Shown here one piece after another: positions 21,901 to 34,139 of a stretch of DNA of 64,000 nt. Positions within the stretch are counted from its first letter, which is position 1. Each line of letters begins with the position of its first letter. Source of the DNA: Marsupella aquatica (Eukaryota > Marchantiophyta); assembly GCA_973895155.1 (NCBI GenBank), contig OZ316895.1, forward strand, positions 21,762,001-21,826,000, given 5' to 3'. The notes beneath the pieces were generated by a model. That model saw nothing but the letters and a program-made list of their open reading frames with translations. It had not been told where the DNA came from and made no database searches. A program made the translations under genes and the position numbers.

Positions 21901-24900
21901 ATCTCTAGAAATGGCCCTCAGAAGGAACTGATTGACAGCTTTGAGTTGAACAACAAACTAGATTTTAACTTTCAAGTGAAATTCGGTAGCCAAAGGTATG
22001 CAACAAAGTGCAACTCTCAAACAGTTCGCACTGTTGCCTGCACCTGCACTAGAGATTCGGGTCGTGATTCAAAAATAACGAGTACAACCCCTAGAGGAGC
22101 AGTTGTCTTCTCCAGTATCAAGCCTTCAGAAACCTGGAAGATGATATAGTCAGATATACCAAACTTATGTTAAACTGATGAAGGAAAAATATTTCTCATG
22201 GATCCAAATACGAAAGGAGATACTATAGAACAGTCTACGAGAGACAAATGTCTTCACATTAAGCTGCAAGAAAAGCTTGCTACGTAATTCCATCCATTTC
22301 GAAGTGACAGTACGGTGTTCTAACCTCTGTTCTTTGTGAAACCTTGCCTATGGGCTCCTCCATATCTGCAAGGACCCTGATTGACTTCGCCAAACTGGCA
22401 ATCTGTCACAAATTACCAACAACGGAGTCCAATTTAGAGTGATATATTGAACACCCTGTAAACATATATAGGGCATGATAGGTATAATCCCAGCTAAGAT
22501 ATAGACACAGGACATATAATACATAATACAACTTCAAAGGGTACATTAGCTCTTCGTGGGTACCTTGCCCGGTTTGATGGTCAGCCGTGCGATGAGCGAT
22601 GATGATAGCTTCGCTTCATGAGCAGCTTGCGTATCAATCTTATTTTCAGCCTTGATCAGCTCCTCATTTTCGAGTAATGCGCTGGCAACATCCAGCAGTG
22701 CCTGTCGACGTTCACCTGAAGAAAGACTCTGAATTTTCACTGGCAAAGTCAATGTAGTGATTAGGAAGAAGTCACTGGCAAAGTCAACGAAGGTAAAGCT
22801 TGTGGCTGTCTATTTCAGTTCGGACCCTTCGCTCGGAAACCTATATGTATATATGGCAGAAGGGAGAGAGCAACAGCTACCTGAAGACGACGACTAGCAT
22901 CCCGAGAAGCAACAGCCATCTCGCGTGCCCCATTTGAATCAAAAGAACTCCACTGCTGTGCATCCTTATGAAACAATGTACCAATTTTCTCGCCTTCTAT
23001 CACACGTCGAAGGACATCCGTAGCACATCCACTACGGAAACAATGCGTTAGAGCAGTTTCGAACCCTAGAACTGACAGACATCGAGATGGACTTCATGCA
23101 CTCTGCGCTTTATCTTACTGGCACGGATCAAATCATAGCCCCTTTGGTGAAATAAGGCACCAATTCCAGACACCTGAGAGAAACAAATTCGCAGGTCATG
23201 AACTTTATTGGCGATCCAGAGCCGACCCGACAGTTTAAAGCTACCGGGCAGCGCAGCTCACCTAGTAATTACAACAGGAATACCAGCCGATGCTGCATTC
23301 CAAGCAGCATAAACCTTTGCTGTCATTCCACCTCGTCCGACTCTGGACTTTTCACCAAAGGTAACCATTTCATCATGCTTCTCTTTTAAGTAGGTATGAA
23401 TGAGTTTTGACTTGGAGTCGCTTGGAGGCCCTGTGTAGAGACCTTCAACGTCACTGAGAAGAATAAGAAGATCTGCTTTCAATTCCAACGCTAATAAGGC
23501 TGCTAGACTGTCATTGTCCCAGAAAATTCCACCAGAATCCTGCACCCACAATAGCGAAAAAGGCTGATTATGACTTAGCTGCACACGCAAGAAATAGCAT
23601 GCCGATGACACATATAAATCACGAGAGTCTCGACATGCACTCAGCACCAGAAATGAAATCCTCTAAACTGGGAGGCACAACTTGGATGCTACAAATAGAA
23701 AGTAGGCATAATAGAAACAACGGGCAAATGCTAGTACTCCACCCTTTAGATTATCTTCCCCAGCTCAAGACTGAATTCAATGGAGGAGATCTGGTATTTC
23801 AGTATTCACTCGATGATTTCAAGACTAGGTGTCTAAATTGCGTAAGTGAATGTCAAGGCCCTCGAGACAAATCGAAGGCTGCCGATACTATCAGCGAATC
23901 ACAAATAGAAGAGAGAAACCAGAACCTTGTATGGTGCTTTTCTGGTACTAACTGCATCATTCTCGTTAAAAACTGGTACCACTCGAAGGCTTAGCAGATT
24001 GAAGACTGTTTCAGACAGCTGTGCTCTAAAATCAGGATTTTGGAAGTCGAGGTCGGTGACCAGAAGCTGTGCTGATGCCACGTCCAACTGCACACACGAG
24101 AACGATGCTCTTCAGGAAAGCAGACTCAGAAATGTAAAGAACAGGTCAAGAAAATATGACAACAGCGTGAAAATTAATCTCTCCATCTATTGTATGGCAC
24201 ACCCACAACAGAAACTGTCATATTCCCTTACTCCCAGGCATATACAGAGCAGACAGAGATGTACTAATGTTTAAAGACGCCCACGTTTTCATACACATCT
24301 ATGCTGGTATACCCTCAATCACAAGAGAACTCAGACCTTATAACCACTCAGATTTACCTGCCGGAGATTTGTTCATTATATCAATAAGCTGGCAACGTCT
24401 GCGGACTTTGTACTTTTGTTCATAAACGTATTCATATCATTGATTGAGAACTGCCGCCAGTCCAAATTATGAGGACACCGGTGGGGAGTCTCAACAAACA
24501 TTATAAGTGAACTGCCCCGTCAAGTCCCTCTCGCAGATTTCTCCTTTTAAAAAATTAATGCCTATATATATGTCGCTTTAGTTAAGGAAATTTAAAAACA
24601 CCTTTTGAAGTTTACCAGCAATAGCAAATTTTTTTATGGAAAACACCGGTGTCTGTTGACGGACATGAGAGTTTGTTACTAAGAGATCTTACTTCAAAGT
24701 TTCAACGTCAGATTGAGGGGCAGGCGAGGAACGAACGACAGCTCTACTCCGCTGCATAGATTTCGCGGGTGCTCTTTGAAGATCATCCGAGACCCAATTC
24801 ATTGTAAGCGTTTCGTGCCAAGGACATTAATTCTAGCCCGCACATCATAGACGCCGATAATTCATTTCTAGCGTTACAGCTAAGTTCAAACAACCATAGA

Positions 24901-27805
24901 ACATTGGTCGTCGGATTGATGTGTGGGTTTCCTCATCGTTGTCTCGTATTGACGTAAAGTATCCAAATATAATCAAGGAAAACATTTCGAAACAATGGGT
25001 GTCTACGGAAGGCTGTAATATCTCTTCAGTACAGATTAAAGCATTTATAAAACCTGCCCCAATCCGAGCTTCGCTAGTCCGTCTAAAGAAATGAGCTGGA
25101 ATAATTGGACAATTTCTTTCTCTCGATAATTGTCACGTTTTATGGCCCACGAGTACCCAAACTCGAGTATGGGCCACCACAGGACCCAAATTACTTCACA
25201 CCAAACATCATCCAGTGTTTCGCTACGACACGGGATTATCCACCTCGCCACGGCTCTGTCGCTCTCGCTGTCTGTACGATGGCCAACGTACAAACTTTCC
25301 AATGCAACGCATGGGCAGCTGAGCGGCAGATCCCACTAAGTGCATCTTCGCATGGAGAGGGGGTATTCAGTGAAGTATTGTACAAGACCTACTCGTCATG
25401 TCCCAGGAACGTAGAGGGCTGCTACTCCATCGATGAATTCATTCCCAACTCCAATAGGCGTGCTAATGAAGGATACTGTTGTTCATCCCACCTTTATACC
25501 CAATGTAACTAACACTGATGCCTGCGGGTAATGGGGGGATCCAAGAGAGTACACAGTTCATGAGGACCGGGCTTCTCTTTCCTACTGAGAGGCCCTTCTA
25601 ACAAACAATAAAGGACGAACCTCCGGGCGTTTCAATCACTGGGAAGGGAACCAGACCAAGTCTGCTTGCCGTACAGCATCATGGCTTTGCAGAAAAGAGG
25701 AGCGTAACCGATGCAAGGTAGGGGCTGGGTGTCGGAACTACGAAGCTCAGCGCAGCTCGGCTGTCGGGAATCGATTGACAGATGGCCCCTCTCCTGTCGC
25801 CGCCACAAGAGAATTTTATCTGTCATTCTCGTTAGAAAGGAGAGGCAGAGACAGAATTCATGAGCTCATCACTACATCATCCTTCCATGACGCCTCGAAG
25901 TCTCGATCATAGGAAATCAGTCCGTCACAATTGCACTTCACAATTCCCTCGAGACAACCTTTTCAGTCCCAGTCCATACTCCACTACCGGGTCAGCAGAG
26001 GTCTCCAACGAGGCCGGCCTACCAAGCAGCTACCCATCTTCGACTTCTTTGTGGGTTTGCCCCTTGCTAGTAGATTCCGCCCGCAACTAAAACTTCCTGC
26101 CCAGCTGCTACGCCCCATCCCTTAAAAAACTCCTCTCCCCTCCCCCCCCCGCCCCAACTCCCCTGCCCTTAGCACGTTTTAGCCAAGTATCGTAGTCTCG
26201 AGCCCATGGTATCACTGTCGAGGACGTTCACACTAGAACAGGAGCACCGCATTGGATGGAATGAAAGGCTGGAGAGGTACATAGAAAATGTTCTCTGAAG
26301 CAATTTTCACCAAATTCAAATTTGAGGGCTTGGTTTAGAAATGGACAACGTATCAGGTGGACGAATGAACACTCCCCCCCCACCTCCAAAAAACAAAGAA
26401 ACTTTTTTTTTGCCTTAAAAAAAACCAAAAAACTTGCTCCGAGGAGCAAATGTGGTATCATAAGGCATTCTGGAATTAGAAGAGGAGCACTCGAGCATCA
26501 TTCTGATGAAGCAAGATAGACGACTTACGAGGCCGAAGAGATGATCATAGAGAGCCATCAAACCACTCTGACCCACTGCAGCGGATGCCTTCCCATCCAA
26601 ATCTCTTTGTGGCTTCTGCAAGTCAACGAAACTGCCACAAACGATAGCATCAGTGATTGACTGACGCAATAGCTGTTTCCTTATTAAGATGCATTCTACA
26701 CTTCAGAATGGCTAAATCGTCAAAACAGATGCGAAAGGCAGACAACAAGACATGGCCGAAGTGGACGATGCCAGATTGTCCCTCCAACGAAAGTACAATC
26801 TTTCCACCATCTTTCCGAGGTCTGTGAGCCAATTCCATGTTTGACCCTGATCCAAGGATATATTTTCGGCAAGCATTTCAGCATCCCTTAAGCCTCTTCA
26901 ACCTGCCCCATTCAGTTTGCAGCTCGAATCTGTGAACGGACAAAGGCCCTGACTATACTGCTGTGGATACATCCCTGGGCGAATTCTGCATTCACATGTG
27001 CATCCTGTTGAAACCACACCTGCTGTTCATTAATAGCTGATGACGAAGCTTTTGTCTTCCCACACCAACTGCTCCAGATGTGACAAAGATGACTTCTATT
27101 CCATCTTGTAGAAGCCCCTTCACCTGCAAATTCATCCGAAACTCGTCGTCAATTTCCGAATGAGTACGACAGAGTGGACAACCCCTAACATAGTTTTTCA
27201 CGAACTGGTCGCTGGAACCTACCGGTTTGCCTGGCCAAACAGTTTCGGGCAATGCATGAGATTGAACTTTCCGCTACTGTTCTGATAGTAATTACTTTCA
27301 TCGCCGCCTGACACTGCATTGCAAGTGTACCAAGCTAAATGTTGAGTACTGGAGAAGGCAAACACAAACCTGTTCACACACAGCACCAAGGCGCCCCAGT
27401 GCAAGCTTGCCGTCAGACCGTGTAACGACGGCAGTGCCGACCTGATCATCATTCGTAACCGGTGTTAGACTCAGAAAATCGAATCTGAAATCGAACATAG
27501 CAGAAAAACAGAACCACACAATGGCGAAAGTTGCAATCTTAGTGGCTTCAGGTTGGACAGCGAATCACTAGTGGAGCGACAGTACAACGTTCAAGATTAC
27601 TGCCAGGCCAGCATTCGCCATTGACACCACCGATTCCTCAAAATCGAAAGCTTACACAGAGCTCGTTCGAAAGGAGAGTGTCTGGCTCAACATACAATTC
27701 CATCGAAACAAAGAGCAGACGAACGACAAAAGCAAGGATTCAAGAACTGCTCACCTTCACCACGACACGCCTCACATCCTTCATGAACGCTCTGGATGGC
27801 TCCAT
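18910..27805 (-). CDS. P5CS: Delta-1-pyrroline-5-carboxylate synthase, 20 exons
   Basis: Bifunctional first enzyme of glutamate-to-proline synthesis: glutamate 5-kinase fused to gamma-glutamyl phosphate reductase. The exons, 5' to 3' on the minus strand, join in phase with GT-AG borders: 27805-27755, 27441-27370, 27123-27020, 26631-26529, 24087-23926, 23539-23262, 23031-22881, 22728-22564, 22402-22325, 22133-22044, 21853-21767, 21605-21519, 21236-21140, 20866-20763, 20608-20533, 20412-20262, 20024-19956, 19722-19656, 19415-19345, 19102-18910. They total 2256 nt, 751 aa. The kinase half shows [21 protein letters not shown] and [18 protein letters not shown]. The reductase half has PAACNSM with the catalytic Cys (about 540). 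Phe125 (TDLDF) matches the Phe known to govern proline feedback inhibition. The start MEPSRAF matches plant P5CS. The C-terminus runs about 42 residues past YTHKK and is Ser-rich; Arabidopsis P5CS1 ends soon after the matching site. Confidence 0.97.
23119..23173 (-). other. Possible cassette (poison) exon in P5CS intron 6
   Basis: A 55-nt segment is bounded by TCTCAG/G and CCA/GTAAGA. One frame reads [17 protein letters not shown], curiously like the GTLFH motif of the next real exon, but that frame is not the one dictated by exon 6. Inclusion would shift the frame and meet a TGA within the segment, so the main transcript must skip it. Confidence 0.3.
24088..26528 (-). other. P5CS intron 4 (2.4 kb)
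   Basis: This intron is far longer than the other 18, which are mostly 70-400 bp. It holds a C-run (about 26143-26155), A/T homopolymers near 26400, and chance frames on both strands (25105-25512, 25632-25826). I see no transposase or clear terminal repeats. A nested element is possible but not shown. Confidence 0.6.
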
Positions 27806-28561
27806 GGCTCCCTGATTCCTGTCCACTGCAAAGCAGAGGACGCCAGAGGACTCTCCAACTCAACTCAACTCAAATCAGTCCAATCCCAGTCTGTGTCAAC
27901 AGTTGGGCAGTTCCTAATTCTCTCCTCGACTCCTGTGTGAGATTGGAAGGTCTGCTTGAGACAGAATGCGCTGCTCAAGAGTCCTCACTCGAGTTGAGAG
28001 AAAGTGAAAGAGAGAGCCAGAGAAGGGATTGCAGCAACCCTCAAACCAAAGAGCACAAAGATTGAGCAGCAGAGCACACAGAGAGAGCGAGACAGAAGAG
28101 AGGAAGAAAACGGGTTACCAGGGAAAGCAATCGCTTTACACTTATATTCAGTACTAGTATATGGCAGAGCACATTGCTTGATCGATTAACCACTCCTTTT
28201 CACCTAACCATCTCTCCACTGGATGTTTGGACGCTTTCCGAGAGAGGGTACGATTGTGTTTTGCTTCCGCATCTCGAGGGCCCACACTGAGCTGCGCTCT
28301 GATCCATCGCTGAGGAAACGCGAGCTCGATTCCGTCCTTCATTGGCTGCTGCTGCACCTTTTGATTGGGCTCGCTCTACCGTATACGAATCGTCATCACC
28401 GCCTTTTTATTCCCACTCCAAAAGATCAGCTCATGATCATCCGACATTCCGTTTCCCTCAAATGATGAGCTCCTTTTTACTGTATCTATTCCATTTCCGT
28501 AGACCCTGCTCTCTCTCTCTCTCGCTCCGACACAAGTTAGAGATTAGATTTATAAGAGGTG
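27806..28561 (-). promoter_or_regulatory. P5CS 5' leader and promoter region
   Basis: On the minus strand, the 300 bp before the ATG is CT-rich, as plant leaders often are, and a (CT)n run lies at about 28509-28526. No TATA box can be assigned with confidence. The start codon sits in a good context (GAGCCATGG). Confidence 0.4.
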
Positions 28562-28569
28562 TTCTTTAG

Positions 28570-28950
28570 GATTAAGATTAAATCTAGACACTAGACACTA
28601 TATATATATATATATATGAAGAGGTAACTTCTAAGATTAAATCTAGACCTTATCTATATATATAGAGAGATATATTTTGTGGGATTAAATCTAGACATTA
28701 TCTATCTATATAAATATGTATGTGTATGAAGAGGAACCTTTTTGGATTAAATCTAGACCTTATCTATCTATATAAACATATATGAAAAGGTACCTTCTTG
28801 GATTAAATCTAGAGCTTACCTATCTATATAAATACATATGAAGAGGTACCTTCTTTGATTAAATTTAGACCTTATCTATCTATATAAATATATAAGAAGA
28901 GGTACCTTCTTGGGTTAGATCTAGACCTTACCTATCTTATATTTTAATTA
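28570..28950 (+). repeat. 57-bp tandem array, seven copies
   Basis: Units begin GATTAAATCTAGAC at 28576, 28635, 28683, 28745, 28801, 28857 and 28914. Each continues CTTATCTATCTATATAAATA and GAAGAGGTACCTTCTT. Most spacings are 56-62 bp, one is 48. The first unit has an expanded TATA run (about 28600-28617). Confidence 0.9.
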
Positions 28951-29117
28951 TATAGAGAAAGCTGCAAAAGAACAAAAACCGGCCAACTGTAAGACATAAT
29001 CCTAGAGGCAAAAGACCCAATCAAGGGAAGACAACCAAAGAGCCAAAAGGCCAGAGCAACCAAGCAAGAAGAGCACCACTAAACACCCAGGAACAAAAGC
29101 CCCAAAACCCTGATAAT

Positions 29118-29400
29118 GAGAGGAAAGGATGCAATGTGTTATCTTTGTGACAGAAGTTTGAGGTTGGTTTTACAAGAAGTGCCTCTAAGATAAAATATGG
29201 GCCGTGAGTGGGAAGGATGCAGTTAGGCATGATTGCGACATAAGTTTGAGGTTGGCTTTACATGAAGTAGCCTCTAAGATTAGATCTGGACAGTATCCTG
29301 GACAGATAATGCATACGAGTGGAAAGGATATGGTTGGGCAGGATTGTGATACAAGTTTGAGGCAGGGTTGTGATTTGTGCGCAAGTGTTGCTGTTGAGGC
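29118..29400 (+). repeat. 90-110-bp tandem repeat, three copies
   Basis: Units start near 29118, 29206 and 29317 with GAGTGGAAAGGAT, then ACAAGTTTGAGGTTGG and GAAGTAGCCTCTAAGATTA. The last string overlaps the core of the neighbouring 57-bp array (CTAAGATTAAATCTAGAC), so the two arrays share ancestry. Confidence 0.75.
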
Positions 29401-31432
29401 TGGTCGCAATTTCAGCTATGATAATTAATAATTGTAATTTGCTCAAAAGAGGTATTTCTCTGGAACTACAAAAGTTGCAGTCTAGAATTTGTCATTTCTT
29501 TGAGACTGTAATCTTGAATATTGACTGCAAAGATGGCCTGTTGGTGAACATGTAGGAGCTTTCAATGATACAAACAGAACCATGCTTGATTGTTATATCA
29601 CTAAAGATGGTTGAGCCCTTGTTGTGGTCTTTGGGGCCTCACTTTAAGTGAGCCCCTATATCAAGCACAAAATTTTCAAGTAACAAATACCCTAAAACTT
29701 AAGAAAACAAAGTAACCCTTTTATTTATTTTAACCCCTAACTTTATAGAATGTTCTCAAATTTGGTATTAGAAACCCCTATAGTACCTATAAATACAAAA
29801 ATTGGATTAAAACACCCCTAATGACCTTCAACAAATTTTGTAAGTCTTCTGCCCAAATGAATTAAAAAAATCCCTAACTTATTTGTGCACAATAGGTCGG
29901 AGAGAAAGAAGTGAGGACTCCGGGGTTCTGGTACAACCTTAAGACCAGACTCTCTTCACATTGATCTTAATTATGTCTATCATTGCTTCTGGCTTTGGGT
30001 ATAGCATTGATCGACGCCTGCTAGGTTATTCATTGGGACAGAGCCCCGGACAGAGCTTAGAAGTTTTCAGTGGTTGGCTGATTTGCTATAATGATTGTGC
30101 CTGAAACTGGCAAATCAAAGACAAATAATTTCAAACTATTTGCTAAATAGATGCGCCTTGTCCCAGCCTAAGCACTACCGTCTTCCGCCAAACACAGTGC
30201 CTGGGCGTTACGTTCAAATTTGAATTTTTAGGGTCTCCAAAGTAACAAGTGTTTTTTTCTTCAAACACAACATTGTTGTTTTAACACAGTGCGTGGGTGT
30301 TGCGTTTGAATATTGGTGTTGTGTTTGAGTTGGACGTTGTGTTGGAGATTTGACCCTGACTTTTCTACATTGAGCACAAACAATGACGAATCTTGAACCA
30401 TATGACTCACCATATGATAAAGTTAATATTCGAACACAATGCCCAATTCCAAACACCATGCCCTGCAAGTACAAAAAATCAAAACACATAGTCAAAACTC
30501 AAATACAATACCCTGGGTGCACTATTCGAATAGAGTGCCCCAGGCATGGCCCACTATTTGAATACACGGCCTTGGCTTTGTGTTCAGAGGAAGATGGTTG
30601 TGTTACCTCTCTTCTTATATATCACCCACTGTCTGTGGGCGCTCATTTGATTTGCACAACTCATTCAAAACTAAGTTTTAGCATTTTTTCAAAGTTATGC
30701 ATAGCAGCATAGCAATATTAATTCTAACTGTGTCTTGCTTGATTCAAAGGACAAGTTAGATACTTCACAGTGGATTATATGAGTACAACTCAATAAAACA
30801 TATGAAGATGATACATATTTTTTCAAAGGCCATTATGATATGTGGTTCTAATGTTCTCATCCCAAAAGATGGGAATCAATGACCCACTAAAAGGTCTTCA
30901 TGGTAGGGCAAACATAGCCAGATCAAAATATTTACCTAACTTTTCTTGAACCAAAGAATTGGCTGAAAAGTTTTCCTGTCCTGATTTAGTTTCCCCATAC
31001 TCAAAACTCGTGGGTTGTAAAATTGTTTATCCACATCAAACTGGAGGGTCATTTCTTGTTCTAAATATAGACTACTTCAAATCAAGCTGAATCTTTTGAA
31101 ATGAAGTTCCATAATAAATACAAATCCCTGAATGAAGTATTTTGCTCTTTTAAGGCTTTTCTGCCTTTTGGCCATCATGCGTTCCCCCATTCAAGGGGTT
31201 CATGAGAAAATAAAGTCAAAATTAGAAAAAAAAATAGAAAATTCTCTTGAATGAGCGAAGGAGCCCCGGTCCGACCATCCCATCTCATCAGCACCGTCCA
31301 TCAGGGGCTCATCCTTGGCCATCTTTGGAACTTTGACACAGCCTATTACAAACAAGGCTGGACAGGGTCGTGACGGAGAAACAGGATGACAAAGTATGGA
31401 TGGCGGAAATGACGGAGCGGAGCTCGTTCAAT
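29401..31432. other. No gene seen; weak repeats
   Basis: The stretch is AT-rich. AACACAGTGC(C/G)TGGG occurs at about 30191 and 30284, followed by several AACACAAT / ATTCGAATA variants to 30560. No coding sequence is supported. Confidence 0.4.
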
Positions 31433-31509
31433 AATGTATAAGCTGCGCCTAATTAGTACCCAATCGGGCAGTCCATCCCAGCCTTCTTGGCATTACGGCA
31501 ATTGAGAGC
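31433..31509 (+). repeat. Dispersed 75-bp repeat, copy 1
   Basis: TAATGTATAAGCTGCGCCTA through CCAGCCTTCTTGGCATTACG matches 32449-32518 in the same orientation with about 85-90 percent identity. The flanks differ. Confidence 0.75.
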
Positions 31510-32448
31510 TGGGACCACAGGGACAACGTGAAAACATTCAAGCTGTGCAGAACGTGGGAGCTTCTTGCACTGTGCTCTCAATCTTTGTTGCAGGGCTCAA
31601 TAGTCGACAACCTGCAGGAGTGCATGGGAGGGAATGTTTCAGATGAGAATTGATGGTGACGTACGTGTGGCATCCTGTGGCCCGTTGACTCAGTTTGGCA
31701 GGCCAGGGAAATCAAATTTGGCGCTTGCCAAATTGCCCAAAAGTGGCGGTCGGGAAACTGGTTTTGGTGGCGCCCATAAATTCATTTTGGGATCCGGAGG
31801 ATGGGTGCAAGCAAGAAATTGTTGTCGTCCGGGAACAGTCCAATGTGGCGGTCCCGGCCCATTTAGCGACCACTGGTGCGGTCGCTCTTACTAGTAAAGC
31901 TCAATGCAAAGCTACTTTTGAGGGTTACCATGTAGAGTGAAGCCTCTAGACCCTAACTCTCAAGAAAGACAAAATATAAAAGGAGAGTGGACAAATACAA
32001 GAGAAAAGGCAAAAATGAGCCAGAAATAGTATATAATCATTTTGATTACTGGATTCTTTATCATCATGGTTTCTATTTATGTCCCAAGGACTTAGGGGGT
32101 GACAATTGAATTAGGGGTGGGGGTGAAATATGCAAATAGGGGTGGAGCGGTGCCAGGACTAGTGCACCGCATTTGAAAACAAGACTACCTTTGAAGAGAG
32201 TTGAGGGAGTAGGGACCCCATGTGAAGAGAGTTGATGTATTAGGGAGTGTGAAAGGTCAGTCGCTGTCATCCAAGATTGAAGATCGAGCTATGGGACACT
32301 GGAAACGATGGAACAGAGCCAGTTGAATAATGTACCAAGCAAGGTGACCCTTTGGGCCGCCCTCACAATCTTTGTGCCATTGCCTATTTTATAGCTCTAT
32401 GAGTAGTCTCTATTACTTACCCCTAGTGTATTTTCCCCTCACTTTCCG
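31510..32448. other. No gene seen
   Basis: An 86-codon frame at 31634-31894 is Gly-rich and unrecognised. G-rich tracts occur near 32100-32150. No further structure is seen. Confidence 0.35.
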
Positions 32449-32518
32449 ATAATGTATAATCTGCCCCTAATTAGTACCCAACCGGGCAGCCCGTCCTAGC
32501 CTTCCCGGCGTTATGGCT
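32449..32518 (+). repeat. Dispersed 75-bp repeat, copy 2
   Basis: TAATGTATAATCTGCCCCTA through CTAGCCTTCCCGGCGTTATG pairs with copy 1 at 31.43 kb. Confidence 0.75.
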
Positions 32519-32830
32519 ATCTTTTTATCTTGAAAGGAATTCTTCACTCATGAGAAAAGTAAAATCCAGTAAAACATGGAGTAAAAAGGTCAGATAAAAA
32601 AAGATCAAGGATCAAACAATCACCCCATGATCAGACGCATCCAATCCCGAGGAGAAGGATAAAATCAGGAACTAAAGTGGAATGTAACAACATGTCATCC
32701 ACACTATAACAAATCAAAAACGCAAATAGGAGGGTTAACTCAACCTCAAAGAACAAAGAGAGGAAACAACAAACACTGAATCCTGAGCAACTGTCTCAAG
32801 GCAACAATCCAATAAAGATCAACCATCTAC

Positions 32831-33492
32831 CAACAAAACAGAGAAACAAATAGACCAAAGTGACCAAAGAAAGTGACTTCAAGGAGGGTCAAAAGCAAAA
32901 GCCCAGAGAGGTTAACTTTGCTATCCTTAATAAAATACAACAAAACAGAGAAACCAATAGACTAAACACCTTCTAACACGAACATAAAAAGAAATGTGTA
33001 ACAAAGTGACCAAAGAAAGTGACTTCAACCAATTGGCTTAGGTCAATTGGCTAAGGGATTTGTCTGGAACTGAGAGGTCCCAGGTTCAAATCCCCCTCCA
33101 CACACTGGGGTGTGGAGGGTATATGTGTGTGGGTGGGATGGGTTTTGTGGGTAGTGGATTGGAGTTCTGATTATCTGCTCGGCCCTTGGGTGCCCACTTT
33201 GTGGCCCTGATGTAATCCTCTCTCCTTCCTGGTGCGGGTCCATGTCGGATCAGTTGGGACTCACCCTGGTCTGGGTTCCCTACAGAAAAAACTATCACAT
33301 TGGGGTGGGGGGAGTCGGACTCACCCTGGTCTGGGTTCCCTACAGAAAAACTGTCACATTGGGGTGGGGGGAGTCTAATTGTATTTCCTCCCCATTTCAG
33401 TTCAAGACAAAAAAGAAAGAAAGTGACTTCAAGGAGGGTCAAAAGCAAAAGCTTAGAGAGGTTAAATTTGCTATCCTTAATTAATAAAATAC
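32831..33492 (+). repeat. 108-bp tandem duplication, second copy split by a SINE
   Basis: Copy 1 spans 32831-32938, from CAACAAAACAGAGAAAC to TATCCTTAATAAAATACAA. Copy 2 starts at 32939 with the same CAACAAAACAGAGAAAC. It gains a short insert (about 32968-33002), reaches AAAGAAAGTGACTTCAA at 33012-33028, is interrupted by the SINE, and resumes at 33416 through AGGAGGGTCAAAAGCAAAAG to 33492. Copy 1 therefore preserves the uninterrupted pre-insertion sequence. Confidence 0.85.
33029..33415 (+). mobile_element. tRNA-derived SINE, copy B, with 17-bp target duplication
   Basis: A box TAGGTCAATTG (33039-33049) and B box GGTTCAAATCC (33083-33093) have the same 44-bp spacing as copy A. The element is flanked by an identical 17-bp repeat AAAGAAAGTGACTTCAA (33012-33028 and 33416-33432) and ends in AAGACAAAA. 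The tail contains a 60-bp tandem duplication (33257-33316 and 33317-33375, GGACTCACCCTGGTCTGGG...). Direct repeats plus an A-rich end fit LINE-mediated retroposition. Confidence 0.88.
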
Positions 33493-33911
33493 AGACAATC
33501 TTTCCCCATGTACCCAACCGGACAACCTGTCCACATCTGGCCGTCGACAAGTAATGTCAGCGACACCTGGCGGGCACACCTGGGTTCTAGCGCAAATCTT
33601 TTCCCTGACCTGTCAGCCAGCCCTCCCAGCTGCCCAGTCGATAAAATGCGCCGGGCACCCCTTTTTCAGGGTGCAGGGAACGGAGACCGGGCGACAGGGA
33701 CTGACGCGACCTGTCAGCCGTCCTGCCCAATCGATTCCCTCTAAAGTACCCGACCCGGTCAGACCGGCCCAGTGCCCGCGCTGCCCGGTCGACGGGTGCC
33801 CCCCGCCCGTCCCGTTCCAGACCGTAGAACGGACGATGGTGACTGCTACGGCGTCCGGCGACGGGATAAACGGTGCAGGGACGGAGACGACGGTGTAAAG
33901 GGAATGAGGAA
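33493..33911. other. GC-rich segment with short duplications
   Basis: GACCTGTCAGCC followed by GCCCAATCGAT/GCCCAGTCGAT occurs at about 33608 and 33709. The composition differs sharply from the AT-rich flanks. Both strands have long frames, as expected from GC-rich DNA. It may be the promoter/leader of the small frame at 33912. Confidence 0.35.
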
Positions 33912-34139
33912 ATGGCAGAGGGGGACGAAGAAGCGAGGGGCGAAGCAGAGGGAGAGATCGCATGGGAATCTGGCGGATTACGAAGGAGATCCATACTTGC
34001 TAATGCAGCAGCACGGATGCAACAACTACGAAAGCAGCTGCTGCTAAGCCAACAACAACGAAGCGGCAGGGAGCAGGAGAGGAGGAGCACCAACAATAGC
34101 GGTGCAGAAGGAGGAAGAGGAGGAGCAGCAGCAGCATGA
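33912..34139 (+). CDS. Hypothetical 75-aa basic/Gln-rich protein
   Basis: The ATG at 33912 opens MAEGDEEARGEAEGEIAW and continues through a helical, Gln-rich stretch (RMQQLRKQLLLSQQQR) to a poly-Ala end and TGA. It resembles a short coiled-coil protein or first exon. No homologue is recognised and the poly-Ala end may be fortuitous. Confidence 0.3.
   Translation: MAEGDEEARGEAEGEIAWESGGLRRRSILANAAARMQQLRKQLLLSQQQRSGREQERRSTNNSGAEGGRGGAAAA

Noticed and set aside
23119-23173. Constitutive P5CS exon
   Set aside because: Its inclusion breaks frame; exon 6 joins exon 7 (starting 23031) in phase and matches the family without a gap.
25105-25512. Gene nested in P5CS intron 4
   Set aside because: No recognised domain, no exon support, and the frame looks like a chance opening in a long intron.
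33029-33100. tRNA gene
   Set aside because: Same reasons as the 7.6-kb copy, plus a 17-bp target duplication showing it is part of an inserted SINE.
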